From Streptomyces sp. NBC_00775 (lineage in GTDB: Bacteria; Actinomycetota; Actinomycetes; Streptomycetales; Streptomycetaceae): a DNA stretch of 64,000 nt. The notes below the pieces were generated by a model that was not told the origin of the DNA, searched no databases, and saw only the letters and a list, made by a program, of their open reading frames with translations. Positions 52,704 to 60,287 of this stretch are shown piece after piece; the first letter of the stretch is position 1; every line of letters starts with the position of its first letter. The stretch covers positions 1,116,001 to 1,180,000 of the forward strand of contig NZ_CP108938.1 in NCBI RefSeq assembly GCF_036347135.1. The letters are read 5' to 3'. The position numbers were made by a program, and so were the translations under genes.

Positions 52704-52840
52704 CGTGCACCCTCCCCTGCGGCCGTGCCGCGGTGCTTGAACGGTGCACGGCAGGCCGTTGCAGTCAGGGACGCCACCCGGCCCCGGAGGGTTGCGTGCC
52801 GCTTTTCGCCGGTTGAATCACCTTGGACCGGATTGTCCAT
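52700..52840 (-). CDS. 46-aa conserved small protein between hpnD and hpnE (DUF6380-like)
   Basis: A 46-codon ORF exactly bridges hpnD and hpnE. Its ATG (52840-52838) overlaps the hpnD stop (TGATG) and its TGA overlaps the hpnE start (ATGA). The peptide begins MDNPVQGDSTGEKRHATLRG and ends TAAGEGAR: basic, with no hydrophobic helix. Both couplings and the perfect fit make translation very likely, and it matches the DUF6380 small protein seen at this place in other Streptomyces hopanoid operons. It may serve mainly to couple HpnD and HpnE levels, or be a small accessory factor; the function is unknown. Confidence 0.8.
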   Translation of the reverse strand: MDNPVQGDSTGEKRHATLRGRVASLTATACRAPFKHRGTAAGEGAR

Positions 52841-53790
52841 CAGGCGCGCCTCCTGACGGTACGGCGGGACACATGCCGGGCATCGAGGCCGGAGAGGCCG
52901 CGCACGGCGACGTACGCCTTCTCACGTCCGGGCAGCGAGACCCGGCCGCGCAGCACGGCCTCCGGCTCGCGCTCGATGCGGTCGAGCAGGCGGCGGTAGA
53001 TGCCGGCCATCGCCGCGACACACGCGCCGCTGCGCCGGTCGAGCATGGGCAGCAGCCGGTAGCCCTCGGCGAAAAGAGCGCGGGCCCGACGCACTTCGAA
53101 GTGCACGAGGCCCGCGAAATCGGAGCCGGGCGGTGGAGTCGGTCCGTTGAACCCGGCCGAGCAGCCGAACTTGGCCAGATCGTCGGCGGGCAGATACGTG
53201 CGCCCGCCCTCGGCGTCCTCGCGTACATCCCGCAGGATGTTGGTGAGTTGGAGCGCGAGCCCGAGCGTGTCGGCATACTCCGGCGCGCGCTCGGCGCCGC
53301 GCGCCCCCGGTTCCGTACCGAACACGCCGAGCGAGAGCCGCCCGATCGCCCCGGCCACGCAACGGCAGTAGACCTTCAGGTCGTCCCAGGTCTCGTACGT
53401 CTCTCCGCGTACGTCCATGAGGACGCCGTCGATGAGTTCGTCGAGGCCTGCGAGGGGCACCGGGAAGTACTCGGCGGTGTGGCTGAGGGCGACCGCGACC
53501 GGGTCGGTGTCGTCCTCGTCGACGGACCCGGCACGGACCCGGGCGAGCAGTGCCCGGGTGTCCTCCAGGCGGGCCGACTTGACGTCCGCTGCGAGCGTGC
53601 CGTCGCCGATGTCGTCGACACGCCGGGAGAACGCGTAGAGCGCCGACATGGCGCGGCGCTTGGGCGTCGGCAGAAGTCTGATGCCGTACGCGAAATTACG
53701 GGCCTGCTGACCGGTCACTGCCTCGCAGTAGCTGTACGCGGCGAGTACCGGTGCGGGCACGTGTTGTTCCGACTCCACGGTCCGGATCAC
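52840..53790 (-). CDS. hpnD: Presqualene diphosphate synthase HpnD
   Basis: A 316-aa squalene/phytoene-synthase-fold enzyme condensing two FPP to presqualene diphosphate. Substrate-Mg motifs are visible: SRRVDDIGDGTLAAD near residue 55 and QLTNILRDVREDAEGGRTYLPADDL near 177, with YCRCVAGAIGRL near 140. The GTG 53790 overlaps the hpnC stop (GTGA) and has GAGGAG just upstream; a second in-frame GTG at 53778 is less likely. Confidence 0.95.
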   Translation of the reverse strand: MIRTVESEQHVPAPVLAAYSYCEAVTGQQARNFAYGIRLLPTPKRRAMSALYAFSRRVDDIGDGTLAADVKSARLEDTRALLARVRAGSVDEDDTDPVAVALSHTAEYFPVPLAGLDELIDGVLMDVRGETYETWDDLKVYCRCVAGAIGRLSLGVFGTEPGARGAERAPEYADTLGLALQLTNILRDVREDAEGGRTYLPADDLAKFGCSAGFNGPTPPPGSDFAGLVHFEVRRARALFAEGYRLLPMLDRRSGACVAAMAGIYRRLLDRIEREPEAVLRGRVSLPGREKAYVAVRGLSGLDARHVSRRTVRRRA

Positions 53791-54689
53791 CCCTCTCCTC
53801 GCAGAGTCACTCCCACCTCGCGCAGCAACTGGAGCTTGCCGGGCTTGGGCGGGCCGGGAAGTACGTCGTATTCGGCGGCGGCAATCGCACGGATTGCCGC
53901 CCTTCCTCCCGCAACGAACCCCGCGAGCAGCAGCTTCAGCCTGCCGTGGACGCTACCCACGAGGGGGGTGCCTTCATTCAGGAGGTTCAAGGCGTGTTCT
54001 GCTTCGTATGCAACCAGTGCTCGCATCGATGCGCCTGCTGTGGCGGCGGCGAGATCCGCCTCCTGGACGTGGAAGCGTTTCATGTCCTCGGCAGGCAGGT
54101 AGATACGGTCGCGGCCGAGGTCCTCGGCGACGTCTTGGAGGTGTTCGACGATCTGCAGCGCCGTGCACACCGCGTCGGAGCGGCGGACGCGATCGGGCGT
54201 GGAGGTTCCGGTGACGGAGAGGACCAGACGGCCGACGGGATTGGCGGACAGCTCACAGTAGGCGAGCAGGTCGTCATAGGTCTCGTACCGCTTGACCAGC
54301 TGGTCCTGGCGGTTGGCCGCGATCAGGCCGAGGAAGGGCTCGGGGGTGAGGCCCGCGCGGCGGACAGTGGGCTGGAGCCGGCGCAGCAGCGGGTGGCGCG
54401 GTGTCGAGTCGAACACACGGTGAAGATCGGCTTCGAAGGCGTCAAGGAGGAGGAGACGGTCCTCGGCCTCCTCGGGCGACGCGCCGAGCAGGCGGGCGTC
54501 CGCGCCACCCGGGGCGAGGTCGCCGTCACCGATGTCGTCGACGAGACGGGCAAAGCCGTACACGGCCATCAGATCGTCGCGCCAGGCCTTGGGCAGGAAG
54601 AAGGGTGCCACGGGAAAGTTCTCGTCCGCGGCCTTGTCGAGGGTGCCGCGCTCCGGATCACCAGTACGCGCCGTGCCGGCTTCGGTCAC
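53787..54689 (-). CDS. hpnC: Hydroxysqualene synthase HpnC
   Basis: A 300-aa paralogue of HpnD that converts presqualene diphosphate to hydroxysqualene. Motifs: RLVDDIGDGDLAPG near residue 50 and IVEHLQDVAEDLGRDRIYLPAEDM near 180, ENFPVAPFFLPKAWRDDLMAVYGFAR near the N-terminus. The GTG 54689 overlaps the stop of a 21-codon ORF (GTGA) and gives the normal length; a GTG at 54719 would add ten unconserved residues inside that ORF. First enzyme gene of the hopanoid operon. Confidence 0.94.
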   Translation of the reverse strand: MTEAGTARTGDPERGTLDKAADENFPVAPFFLPKAWRDDLMAVYGFARLVDDIGDGDLAPGGADARLLGASPEEAEDRLLLLDAFEADLHRVFDSTPRHPLLRRLQPTVRRAGLTPEPFLGLIAANRQDQLVKRYETYDDLLAYCELSANPVGRLVLSVTGTSTPDRVRRSDAVCTALQIVEHLQDVAEDLGRDRIYLPAEDMKRFHVQEADLAAATAGASMRALVAYEAEHALNLLNEGTPLVGSVHGRLKLLLAGFVAGGRAAIRAIAAAEYDVLPGPPKPGKLQLLREVGVTLRGEG

Positions 54690-54751
54690 CGCTCGCCGCC
54701 CGGCGCGGGGACGGCACACGCGTCGCGGAGCTGGAGAGATTCCGTAGCCAT
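54686..54751 (-). CDS. Putative 21-aa leader ORF coupled to hpnC
   Basis: ATG 54751 opens a 21-codon frame (MATESLQLRDACAVPAPGGER) ending in TGA that overlaps the hpnC GTG as GTGA. GGGAG lies about 11 bases upstream of the ATG. hpnC itself has no good RBS, so ribosomes finishing this peptide could initiate it. The peptide has no recognisable domain; it may be an upstream coupling or attenuation device. It is supported by position and coupling only. Confidence 0.5.
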   Translation of the reverse strand: MATESLQLRDACAVPAPGGER

Positions 54752-55001
54752 TGCCGTCACATCTCCCGTTCTACACTGCCGACCCAATAGTGCCCTTTTC
54801 GGACACGCCGCCCGGAGGTCCGCGCGGCGCGCGGTGCCGGGTGTCGCGCATTATCGCCCTACTTGCCGCGAATCAGCACCGGTACAGCTTACGTTGTACA
54901 ACGCGGCACGCTCCGTCGGGGTGTCCTGCACATCACAACAACACACCGATTGATGTCAAGATTCCTAAGGCCAGGCGGAGTTGGCGTTTCCTTTGCAGAC
55001 G
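54752..55001. promoter_or_regulatory. Hopanoid operon upstream region with CGTTGTACAACG palindrome
   Basis: About 250 bases without a gene. The hopanoid promoter must be here: TAGAAC (54768-54773, minus) is a possible -10 near the leader ORF, and AT-rich patches lie at 54785-54800 and 54845-54860. At 54892-54903 is a perfect 12-bp palindrome CGTTGTACAACG, a plausible binding site for a dimeric regulator. I see no known sigma-factor signature with confidence. Confidence 0.5.
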
Positions 55002-55035
55002 CAGGGCCCCGCCGAAGAGTTCCGGCGGGGCCCTG
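55002..55035 (-). terminator. Terminator of the ABC-transporter/phosphoalcohol operon
   Basis: CAGGGCCCCGCCG (55002-55014) pairs with CGGCGGGGCCCTG (55023-55035), a 13-bp perfect stem with an 8-base loop, just downstream of the ABC ATPase stop (55047) on the minus strand. Confidence 0.85.
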
Positions 55036-55046
55036 GTCGAAATGGG

Positions 55047-55826
55047 CTACTTGCCCGTGAACTTCTCGTACTCCTTGAGGACCTCTTCGGTCGGGCCGTC
55101 CATGCGCAGCTCACCGCGCTCCAGCCAGAGCACGCGGTCGCAGGTGTCGCGGATCGACTTGTTGTTGTGACTGACCAGAAACACCGTGCCCGCGCTCTTG
55201 CGCAGCTCGCGGATGCGGGCCTCGGAGCGCTTCTGGAAGGAGCGGTCGCCGGTGGCGAGGGCCTCGTCGATCATCAGGACGTCGTGGTCCTTGGCGGCCG
55301 CGATGGAGAAGCGCAGGCGGGCCGCCATGCCGGACGAGTAGGTGCGCATCGGGAGGGTGATGAAGTCGCCCTTCTCGTTGATGCCGGAGAAGTCGACGAT
55401 CTCCTGGTAGCGCTCCTTGATCTGCTCGCGGGTCATACCCATCGCGAGCCCGCCCAATATGACGTTCCGCTCGCCCGTCAGATCGTTCATCAGGGCCGCG
55501 TTCACGCCGAGCAGCGAGGGCTGGCCGTCGGTGTAGACCTTGCCCTTCTCGGCGGGGAGCAGGCCGGCGATGGCACGCAGGAGCGTGGACTTGCCGGAGC
55601 CGTTCGAGCCGATCAGGCCGATGGCCTCGCCGCGGTACGCGGTGAAGGAGACGCCCCGGACGGCGTGCACCTTGCGTACGCCGGGCGACTCGCCGCGCTT
55701 GATGATGCGGCTGAGGGCGGCGGTCGCGCTGCCCTTGCCGGTCTTGGCGCCGTTGACGCGGTAGACGATGTGCAGCTCGTCCGCGATGACGGTGGGGATG
55801 TGGGAGTCGGTCCTCTGCTCAGCCAC
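55047..55826 (-). CDS. Polysaccharide/polyol-phosphate exporter, ATPase subunit (TagH/Wzt-like)
   Basis: A 259-aa ABC ATPase of the ABC-2 teichoic-acid/O-antigen export type. HIVYRVNGAKTGKGSA and RKVHAVRGVSFTAYRGEAIGLIG precede the Walker A GSNGSGKSTLLRAIAGLL near residue 80. TYSSGMAARLRFSIAAA is the signature and VLMIDEALATGD the Walker B near 185; SHNNKSIRDTCDR carries the switch His. It lacks the C-terminal carbohydrate-binding extension of Wzt, so it is of the TagH/RfbB short type. The start is GTG 55826, overlapping the permease gene's stop by 8 bases. Confidence 0.9.
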   Translation of the reverse strand: MAEQRTDSHIPTVIADELHIVYRVNGAKTGKGSATAALSRIIKRGESPGVRKVHAVRGVSFTAYRGEAIGLIGSNGSGKSTLLRAIAGLLPAEKGKVYTDGQPSLLGVNAALMNDLTGERNVILGGLAMGMTREQIKERYQEIVDFSGINEKGDFITLPMRTYSSGMAARLRFSIAAAKDHDVLMIDEALATGDRSFQKRSEARIRELRKSAGTVFLVSHNNKSIRDTCDRVLWLERGELRMDGPTEEVLKEYEKFTGK

Positions 55827-56748
55827 GGCCGTACCTCTCCTCTGCCTTCCAGAAGTACACGAACCCGCCGAGGGCGACGACCACGGCCCAGAAGACGGCG
55901 ATGGCCCACACATGCGGGGGCAGGTTGGAGGAGCCGTAGCCGTCGATGAGGGCGTAGCGCATCAGGTCCATGTAGACGGCGGCCGGGTTCGCCTGCAGTG
56001 CGCGGGCGATCCACTCCGGGCGGCCGGCGAGCATGGTGCTGATGGAGAACATGACGCCGGACGCGTACATCCAGGTCCGCAGGATGAACGGCATCAGCTG
56101 GGCGAGGTCCGGGGTCTTGGCGCCCATCCGGGCCACGATCAGCGAGAGTCCCACGTTGAAGAGGAACTGCAGCACGAGCACCGGCACGATCAGCAGCCAG
56201 GACGCGCTCGGGTAGCTGCCGAAGCCGATCGCCACGACGAACAGCACGATCATCGAGAAGAGCAGCTGCTGGAGCTGCTGGAGCGCGAAGGAGATGGGCA
56301 GCGAGGCGCGCGGGAAGTGCAGCGCGCGCACCAGCCCCAGGTTCCCGGAGATCGCACGGACGCCCGCCATGATCGAGCTCTGTGTGAAGGTGAAGACGAA
56401 GACACCCGTCACCAGGAACGGGATGTACACGTCGTGCGACATACCGCGGTTGGCCTTCAGGATCAGGCCGAAGATCAGGTAGTAGACGCCCGCGTTGAGC
56501 AGCGGGGTCGCCACCTGCCACAGCTGGCCCAGCTTGGCCTGGCTGTACTGGGCGGTGAGCTTCGCCTGCGAGAAGGCGAGGATGAAGTGCCGCCGCCCCC
56601 ACAGCTGACGAACGTATTCGGCGAGTCCGGGCCGGGCGCCGCTGACCGCGAGCCCGTACTTGGTGGCCAAGTCGGCCGCGGAGAGCCCGTCATCGGGCGA
56701 CGGTCGGTCGCTCACCGCGACTCCGCCGTCATGCGTTGTCTCACTCAC
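55819..56748 (-). CDS. Polysaccharide/polyol-phosphate exporter, permease (TagG-like)
   Basis: A 309-aa ABC-2 membrane protein with six helices: an amphipathic lead (YVRQLWGRRHFILAFSQAKLTAQYSQAKLGQLWQVATPLLNAG) then LIFGLILKA, FLVTGVFVFTFTQSS, LQQLLFSMIVLFVVAIGF, LLIVPVLVLQFLFNVGLSLIVAR, and a final helix. The amphipathic start and RYQSxLGxLWxxxxP pattern are diagnostic of TagG/Wzm. GTG 56748 is taken as start; an alternative upstream ATG at 56799 is also in frame. It pairs with the ATPase to export an undecaprenyl-linked product. Confidence 0.88.
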   Translation of the reverse strand: MSETTHDGGVAVSDRPSPDDGLSAADLATKYGLAVSGARPGLAEYVRQLWGRRHFILAFSQAKLTAQYSQAKLGQLWQVATPLLNAGVYYLIFGLILKANRGMSHDVYIPFLVTGVFVFTFTQSSIMAGVRAISGNLGLVRALHFPRASLPISFALQQLQQLLFSMIVLFVVAIGFGSYPSASWLLIVPVLVLQFLFNVGLSLIVARMGAKTPDLAQLMPFILRTWMYASGVMFSISTMLAGRPEWIARALQANPAAVYMDLMRYALIDGYGSSNLPPHVWAIAVFWAVVVALGGFVYFWKAEERYGRG

Positions 56749-56847
56749 AGTGGAAACTTTCGTCTTCAAGATGCGCACAGCCAGGACGGGCGTAGGCATG
56801 AGCCGGGGACCGGGGTACGGCCACGAATGCTCTCAGAAACGAGCTTG

Positions 56848-57720
56848 TCAGATCACAGGAGGTCGGCCCAGTCGAGTCAGCCGCCACACCGTACGCCACT
56901 TCATGGGACGCCGGGGCCCGCACGGAGTGGTCCAGCCCTCCTTGAAGCCGCCGAACCAGGCCTTGAGCGCCGGTTTCGAGGGGCGGCGCAGCAGCGTCAG
57001 GAGCATCCAGACACCGAGGTAGACCGGAACGAGCGGCGCCGGAAGGTTTCGGCGCGCGAGCCAGACGCGGTTGCGGGCCACCATGCGGTGGTAGACCGCG
57101 TGCCGCGAGGGCGCGGTGGTCGGGTGGTACAGCACCATGTCGGACCGGTAGTCGATCATCCAGCCCGCGTCGAGGGCCCGCCACGCGAGGTCGGTTTCCT
57201 CATGGGCGTAGAAGAACTCGTCCGGGAGCCCGCCGACCTCGGCGAAGACCTCCGTACGGACGGCGTTGGCGCCGCCGAGGAAGGTGGTGACCCGCGAGGA
57301 GCGCATCGGGTCGGAGGCGCGCAGCCGCGGAACGTGACGGCGCTGGGTCTCGCCCGTGTCCGGGTCGGCGATGCGGAAGCTGACGATGCCGAGCTTCGGG
57401 TCTGCCGTGAAGGCCCGGCGGCACAGCTCGGCGGTGTCGTGCGTGGCGAGGAGGCCGTCGTCGTCCAGGAAGAGAAGGACGTCCACGTCGGTGCCGCCGG
57501 GGCCGAAGGCCTCGATGCCGACGTTGCGGCCGCCGGGTATGCCGAGGTTCTCGGGCAGCTCGACGGTCCGCACTCCGGCGGGGACGTCCGGGACGGGCGA
57601 GCCGTTGCCGACCACGACCACCTCGACGCGGTCGCCGTCCTGCTTGGCGACGGAGTCCAGCAGGGCCCGGAGTTCCTCGGGTCGGTTGCCCATGGTGATG
57701 ATCACCGCGCCGACCTTCAT
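56848..57720 (-). CDS. Glycosyltransferase family 2
   Basis: A 290-aa GT-A-fold glycosyltransferase. VGAVIITMGNRPEELRALLDSVAKQDGDRVEVVVVGNGSP opens the nucleotide-sugar fold. ENLGIPGGRNVGIEAF near residue 58 resembles rhamnosyl/galactofuranosyl transferases. The metal-binding Asp triad is LLFLDDDGLL near 85, and EVGGLPDEFFYAHEETDLAWRALDAGW (ED-x-D-like acceptor motif) is near 165. A C-terminal hydrophobic helix (LVPVYLGVWMLLTLL) suggests membrane association. Starts 8 bases after the CDP-alcohol transferase stop. It probably adds a sugar to the exported product. Confidence 0.88.
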   Translation of the reverse strand: MKVGAVIITMGNRPEELRALLDSVAKQDGDRVEVVVVGNGSPVPDVPAGVRTVELPENLGIPGGRNVGIEAFGPGGTDVDVLLFLDDDGLLATHDTAELCRRAFTADPKLGIVSFRIADPDTGETQRRHVPRLRASDPMRSSRVTTFLGGANAVRTEVFAEVGGLPDEFFYAHEETDLAWRALDAGWMIDYRSDMVLYHPTTAPSRHAVYHRMVARNRVWLARRNLPAPLVPVYLGVWMLLTLLRRPSKPALKAWFGGFKEGWTTPCGPRRPMKWRTVWRLTRLGRPPVI

Positions 57721-57728
57721 CGCGGCAC

Positions 57729-58508
57729 TCACTTCAGCCTGCTGGAGACGAGGATGGACACGAGGTGCAGCAGGGTCTGCAGGAGCGCGATGGCGGCCAG
57801 TACGGCGACGCCGAGCCGGGTGAAGAACAGGTCCCCGCGCACCTGGTCCAGGATCGCCAGGACCAGGATCAGCAGGGACGCCTCGATCCCGAGCACCAGC
57901 CGGTGGAACTTCAGCGCCGCGGCGGCCTTGCGGGCCAGCGCCATGCCGGACGAGCGCGGCTCGGACGCCGCCTCCTTGACCGGCGGCAGCCCGCCCTGGT
58001 GGCGGGCGACGCCGACGAGGTCGGTCTCGGCCTTGATCAGGATCGCGCCGAGGGCCGCCAGCGTGCCGAGGAAGGCCCAGAGCCAGTCGATCCGCCCGGA
58101 GCCCCACAGATCGGCGGCGCGCAGGCCGAAGCCGACGAGCACCGCCGCGTCGGTCAGATAGGCGCCGACCCGGTCCAGGTAGACGCCGCTGAGCGAGAAC
58201 TGCTGCCTCCAGCGGGCGATCTCGCCGTCGACGCAGTCCAGCAGCAGATACAGCTGGACGCACACCACGCCGAGCACGGCGCCCGCGATCCCCGGCACCA
58301 GCAGGGCCGGGGCCGCGAGCACGCCGAAGACGGTCATCAGGTACGTGAGCTGGTTGGGCGAAACCCTGGTGTTCACCAGGTAGCGGTCGACCCGCAGGGA
58401 CACCTCACGCATGTAGAGGCGTCCCATCCAGTGCTCACCGCTGCGCCGGTCCTTCACCCCCGGGGGGTGAACGACGGGGCGGAGTTCAGCTACCGATGGC
58501 CTTGGCAT
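57729..58508 (-). CDS. CDP-alcohol phosphatidyltransferase-family protein lacking one catalytic Asp
   Basis: A 259-aa polytopic membrane enzyme of the CDP-alcohol phosphotransferase family, which transfers phosphoalcohol groups from CDP-alcohols. The motif D-x2-D-G-x2-A-R-x8-G-x3-D-x3-D is DCVDGEIARWRQQFSLSGVYLDRVGA at residues 91-116. All positions are kept except the last: Ala116 replaces the fourth Asp, the proposed general base. About six helices follow. It overlaps the dehydrogenase gene by 23 bases. It may be inactive in the usual chemistry, or use a different base; its full-motif paralogue is encoded at 60284. Confidence 0.85.
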   Translation of the reverse strand: MPRPSVAELRPVVHPPGVKDRRSGEHWMGRLYMREVSLRVDRYLVNTRVSPNQLTYLMTVFGVLAAPALLVPGIAGAVLGVVCVQLYLLLDCVDGEIARWRQQFSLSGVYLDRVGAYLTDAAVLVGFGLRAADLWGSGRIDWLWAFLGTLAALGAILIKAETDLVGVARHQGGLPPVKEAASEPRSSGMALARKAAAALKFHRLVLGIEASLLILVLAILDQVRGDLFFTRLGVAVLAAIALLQTLLHLVSILVSSRLK

Positions 58509-59547
58509 AGTCGGTGTAGATGTCCTTGATCTGGTTGGTTTTCAGGTCGAGGTGTTCGAGGATCGTGTAGCGGCCGGGCCGGGTCTGCGGAGCGAACTCC
58601 ACGACCTGCACGAACTCGTCCACGGTGAAGCCGATCTCCTCCGGCAGCACCGGCAGTCCGTGCCGGTGCAGCACCTCGGCCATGTACGCCGACTCCTCGT
58701 GTGCCCCCCGCAGATACATCGCGAAGGCCGCGCCCAGACCGCACTGCTCGCCGTGGCTCGCCGCGCGCTTGGGGAAGAGGAGGTCGAAGGCGTGGTTGAT
58801 CTCGTGGCAGGCACCGGACGAGGGCCGTGAGTCACCGGACACCGACATGGCGATCCCGCTGAGGACCAGCGCCTCGGCGAGCACCTGGAGGAAGGCGTTG
58901 TCACCGATGCCGCCCGGGTGCCGCAGCACGGCCTCACCGGCCTGGCGGGCCATCGCGGCGGCGAGACCGTCGATCTTCTCGCCGTTGACGCGGTTCGCCA
59001 GCTCCCAGTCCGCGATCGCGGAGATGTTGGAGACGGCGTCGCCGATGCCGGCGCGCACGAACCGTACGGGGGCCTCGCGGATCACATCGAGGTCGATGAC
59101 GACCGCGATGGGGTTCGGCACACCGTACGAACCGCGGCCCGCGTCGTTGTCGAGGGTCGCGACGGGCGAGCAGAGGCCGTCGTGCGCGAGGTTCGTGGGC
59201 ACGGCGACCAGCGGGAGGCCGACGCGTGCCGCGGCGAACTTCGCGCAGTCGATGATCTTGCCGCCGCCCAGGCCCACGACCGCGTCGTAGTGCCCGGCCT
59301 TTATGGCACCGGCCAGCCGGATCGCGTCGTCGAGGGTGCCGCCGCCGACCTCGTACCAGGTGGCGCCCGGCAGGGCAGGGGCGATCCGCTCGCGCAGCCT
59401 GGCGCCGGAGCCGCCGCTCACCGCGACGGCGAGCTTGCCCGAATGCGAGATCCGCTGGTCGGAGAGCACACTCGCCAGGTCGTCCAGGGCACCCGGCCGG
59501 ATGTCGACGACGACCGGCGAGGGGATGAGCCTCGTCAGTACAGGCAC
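58486..59547 (-). CDS. Iron-containing alcohol dehydrogenase, glycerol-1-phosphate-dehydrogenase-like
   Basis: A 353-aa enzyme of the Fe-ADH/EgsA-AraM group. The NAD-binding GGGTLDDAIRLAG and VVGLGGGKIIDCAKFAA (GGG-S/K-x2-D) are near residues 68-100; VAVPTNLAHDGLCSP is typical of glycerol-1-phosphate dehydrogenases. The metal ligands appear retained: Asp in AGIGDAVSN, His in ACHEINHAFD and His in AASHGEQCG. It would reduce DHAP or a related ketose phosphate to an sn-1-type polyol phosphate, supplying the nucleotidyltransferase. The start is GTG 59547, overlapping the upstream gene by 13 bases. Confidence 0.88.
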   Translation of the reverse strand: MPVLTRLIPSPVVVDIRPGALDDLASVLSDQRISHSGKLAVAVSGGSGARLRERIAPALPGATWYEVGGGTLDDAIRLAGAIKAGHYDAVVGLGGGKIIDCAKFAAARVGLPLVAVPTNLAHDGLCSPVATLDNDAGRGSYGVPNPIAVVIDLDVIREAPVRFVRAGIGDAVSNISAIADWELANRVNGEKIDGLAAAMARQAGEAVLRHPGGIGDNAFLQVLAEALVLSGIAMSVSGDSRPSSGACHEINHAFDLLFPKRAASHGEQCGLGAAFAMYLRGAHEESAYMAEVLHRHGLPVLPEEIGFTVDEFVQVVEFAPQTRPGRYTILEHLDLKTNQIKDIYTDYAKAIGS

Positions 59548-60287
59548 GCGATCTCACGTCCCTTGGCGAGGTCGTCGTGGTTGTCGATCTCGACCCACTT
59601 GACGTCACCGATCGGCGCGACATCGATCCGGAAGCCGCGGTTGACGAGTTCCTGGTAGCCGTGCTCGTAGAACTGCTGCGGGTCGGTCTCCCACACCGTC
59701 TTCAGAGCGTCGGTCAGGTCGGCGGCGGCGTCGCCCTCGATGAGGGTGACACCGATGTACTCACCGGTGGCCTCGGACGGCTCCATCAGCTTGGTGATCT
59801 TCTGGACGCCCTTGGCGGGGTCCACGACGACCTTCATCTCCTCGTCCGCGAGGTTCTTCACCGTATCGAGGGCGAGGATGATCTTCTTGCCGTCGCCGCG
59901 GGCGGCGAGCAGCGTCTTCTCGACGGAGACCGGGTGCACGGTGTCGCCATTGGCGAGGATCACACCGTCCTTGAGGGCGTCACGGCCGCACCACAGGGAG
60001 TAGGCGTTGTTCCACTCCTCGGCCTTGTCGTTGTCGATGAGGGTGATCTTGAGGCCGTACTTCTCCTCAAGGGCCGCCTTGCGGTCGTACACGGCTTCCT
60101 TGCGGTAGCCCACGATGATGCCGACCTCGGTCAGACCGATCTCGGCGAAGTTGCCGAGGGTCAGGTCCAGGACCGTGATGCTGTCCTCTATGCCCGCGGG
60201 CCCCACCGGCACGAGAGCCTTGGGGAGGCTGTCGGTGTAGGGACGCAGACGCCGTCCGGCGCCGGCCGCCAGCACGAGGCCGATCAT
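59535..60287 (-). CDS. Nucleotidyltransferase for a sugar/polyol phosphate (LicC/IPCT-like)
   Basis: A 250-aa NTP transferase activating a phosphorylated alcohol as its CDP (or UDP) form. The signature LAAGAGRRLRPYTDSLPKALVPVG is at residues 6-29; EWNNAYSLWCGRDALKDGVILANGDTV near 90 gives the NGD metal motif, and VKWVEIDNHDDLAKGREI near 233 resembles the inositol-1-phosphate and phosphocholine cytidylyltransferases. It is small, without a hexapeptide tail. With the CDP-alcohol transferases on both sides, a CDP-polyol product is likely (inference). Overlaps the DUF5941 gene start/stop as ATGA. Confidence 0.9.
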   Translation of the reverse strand: MIGLVLAAGAGRRLRPYTDSLPKALVPVGPAGIEDSITVLDLTLGNFAEIGLTEVGIIVGYRKEAVYDRKAALEEKYGLKITLIDNDKAEEWNNAYSLWCGRDALKDGVILANGDTVHPVSVEKTLLAARGDGKKIILALDTVKNLADEEMKVVVDPAKGVQKITKLMEPSEATGEYIGVTLIEGDAAADLTDALKTVWETDPQQFYEHGYQELVNRGFRIDVAPIGDVKWVEIDNHDDLAKGREIACLY

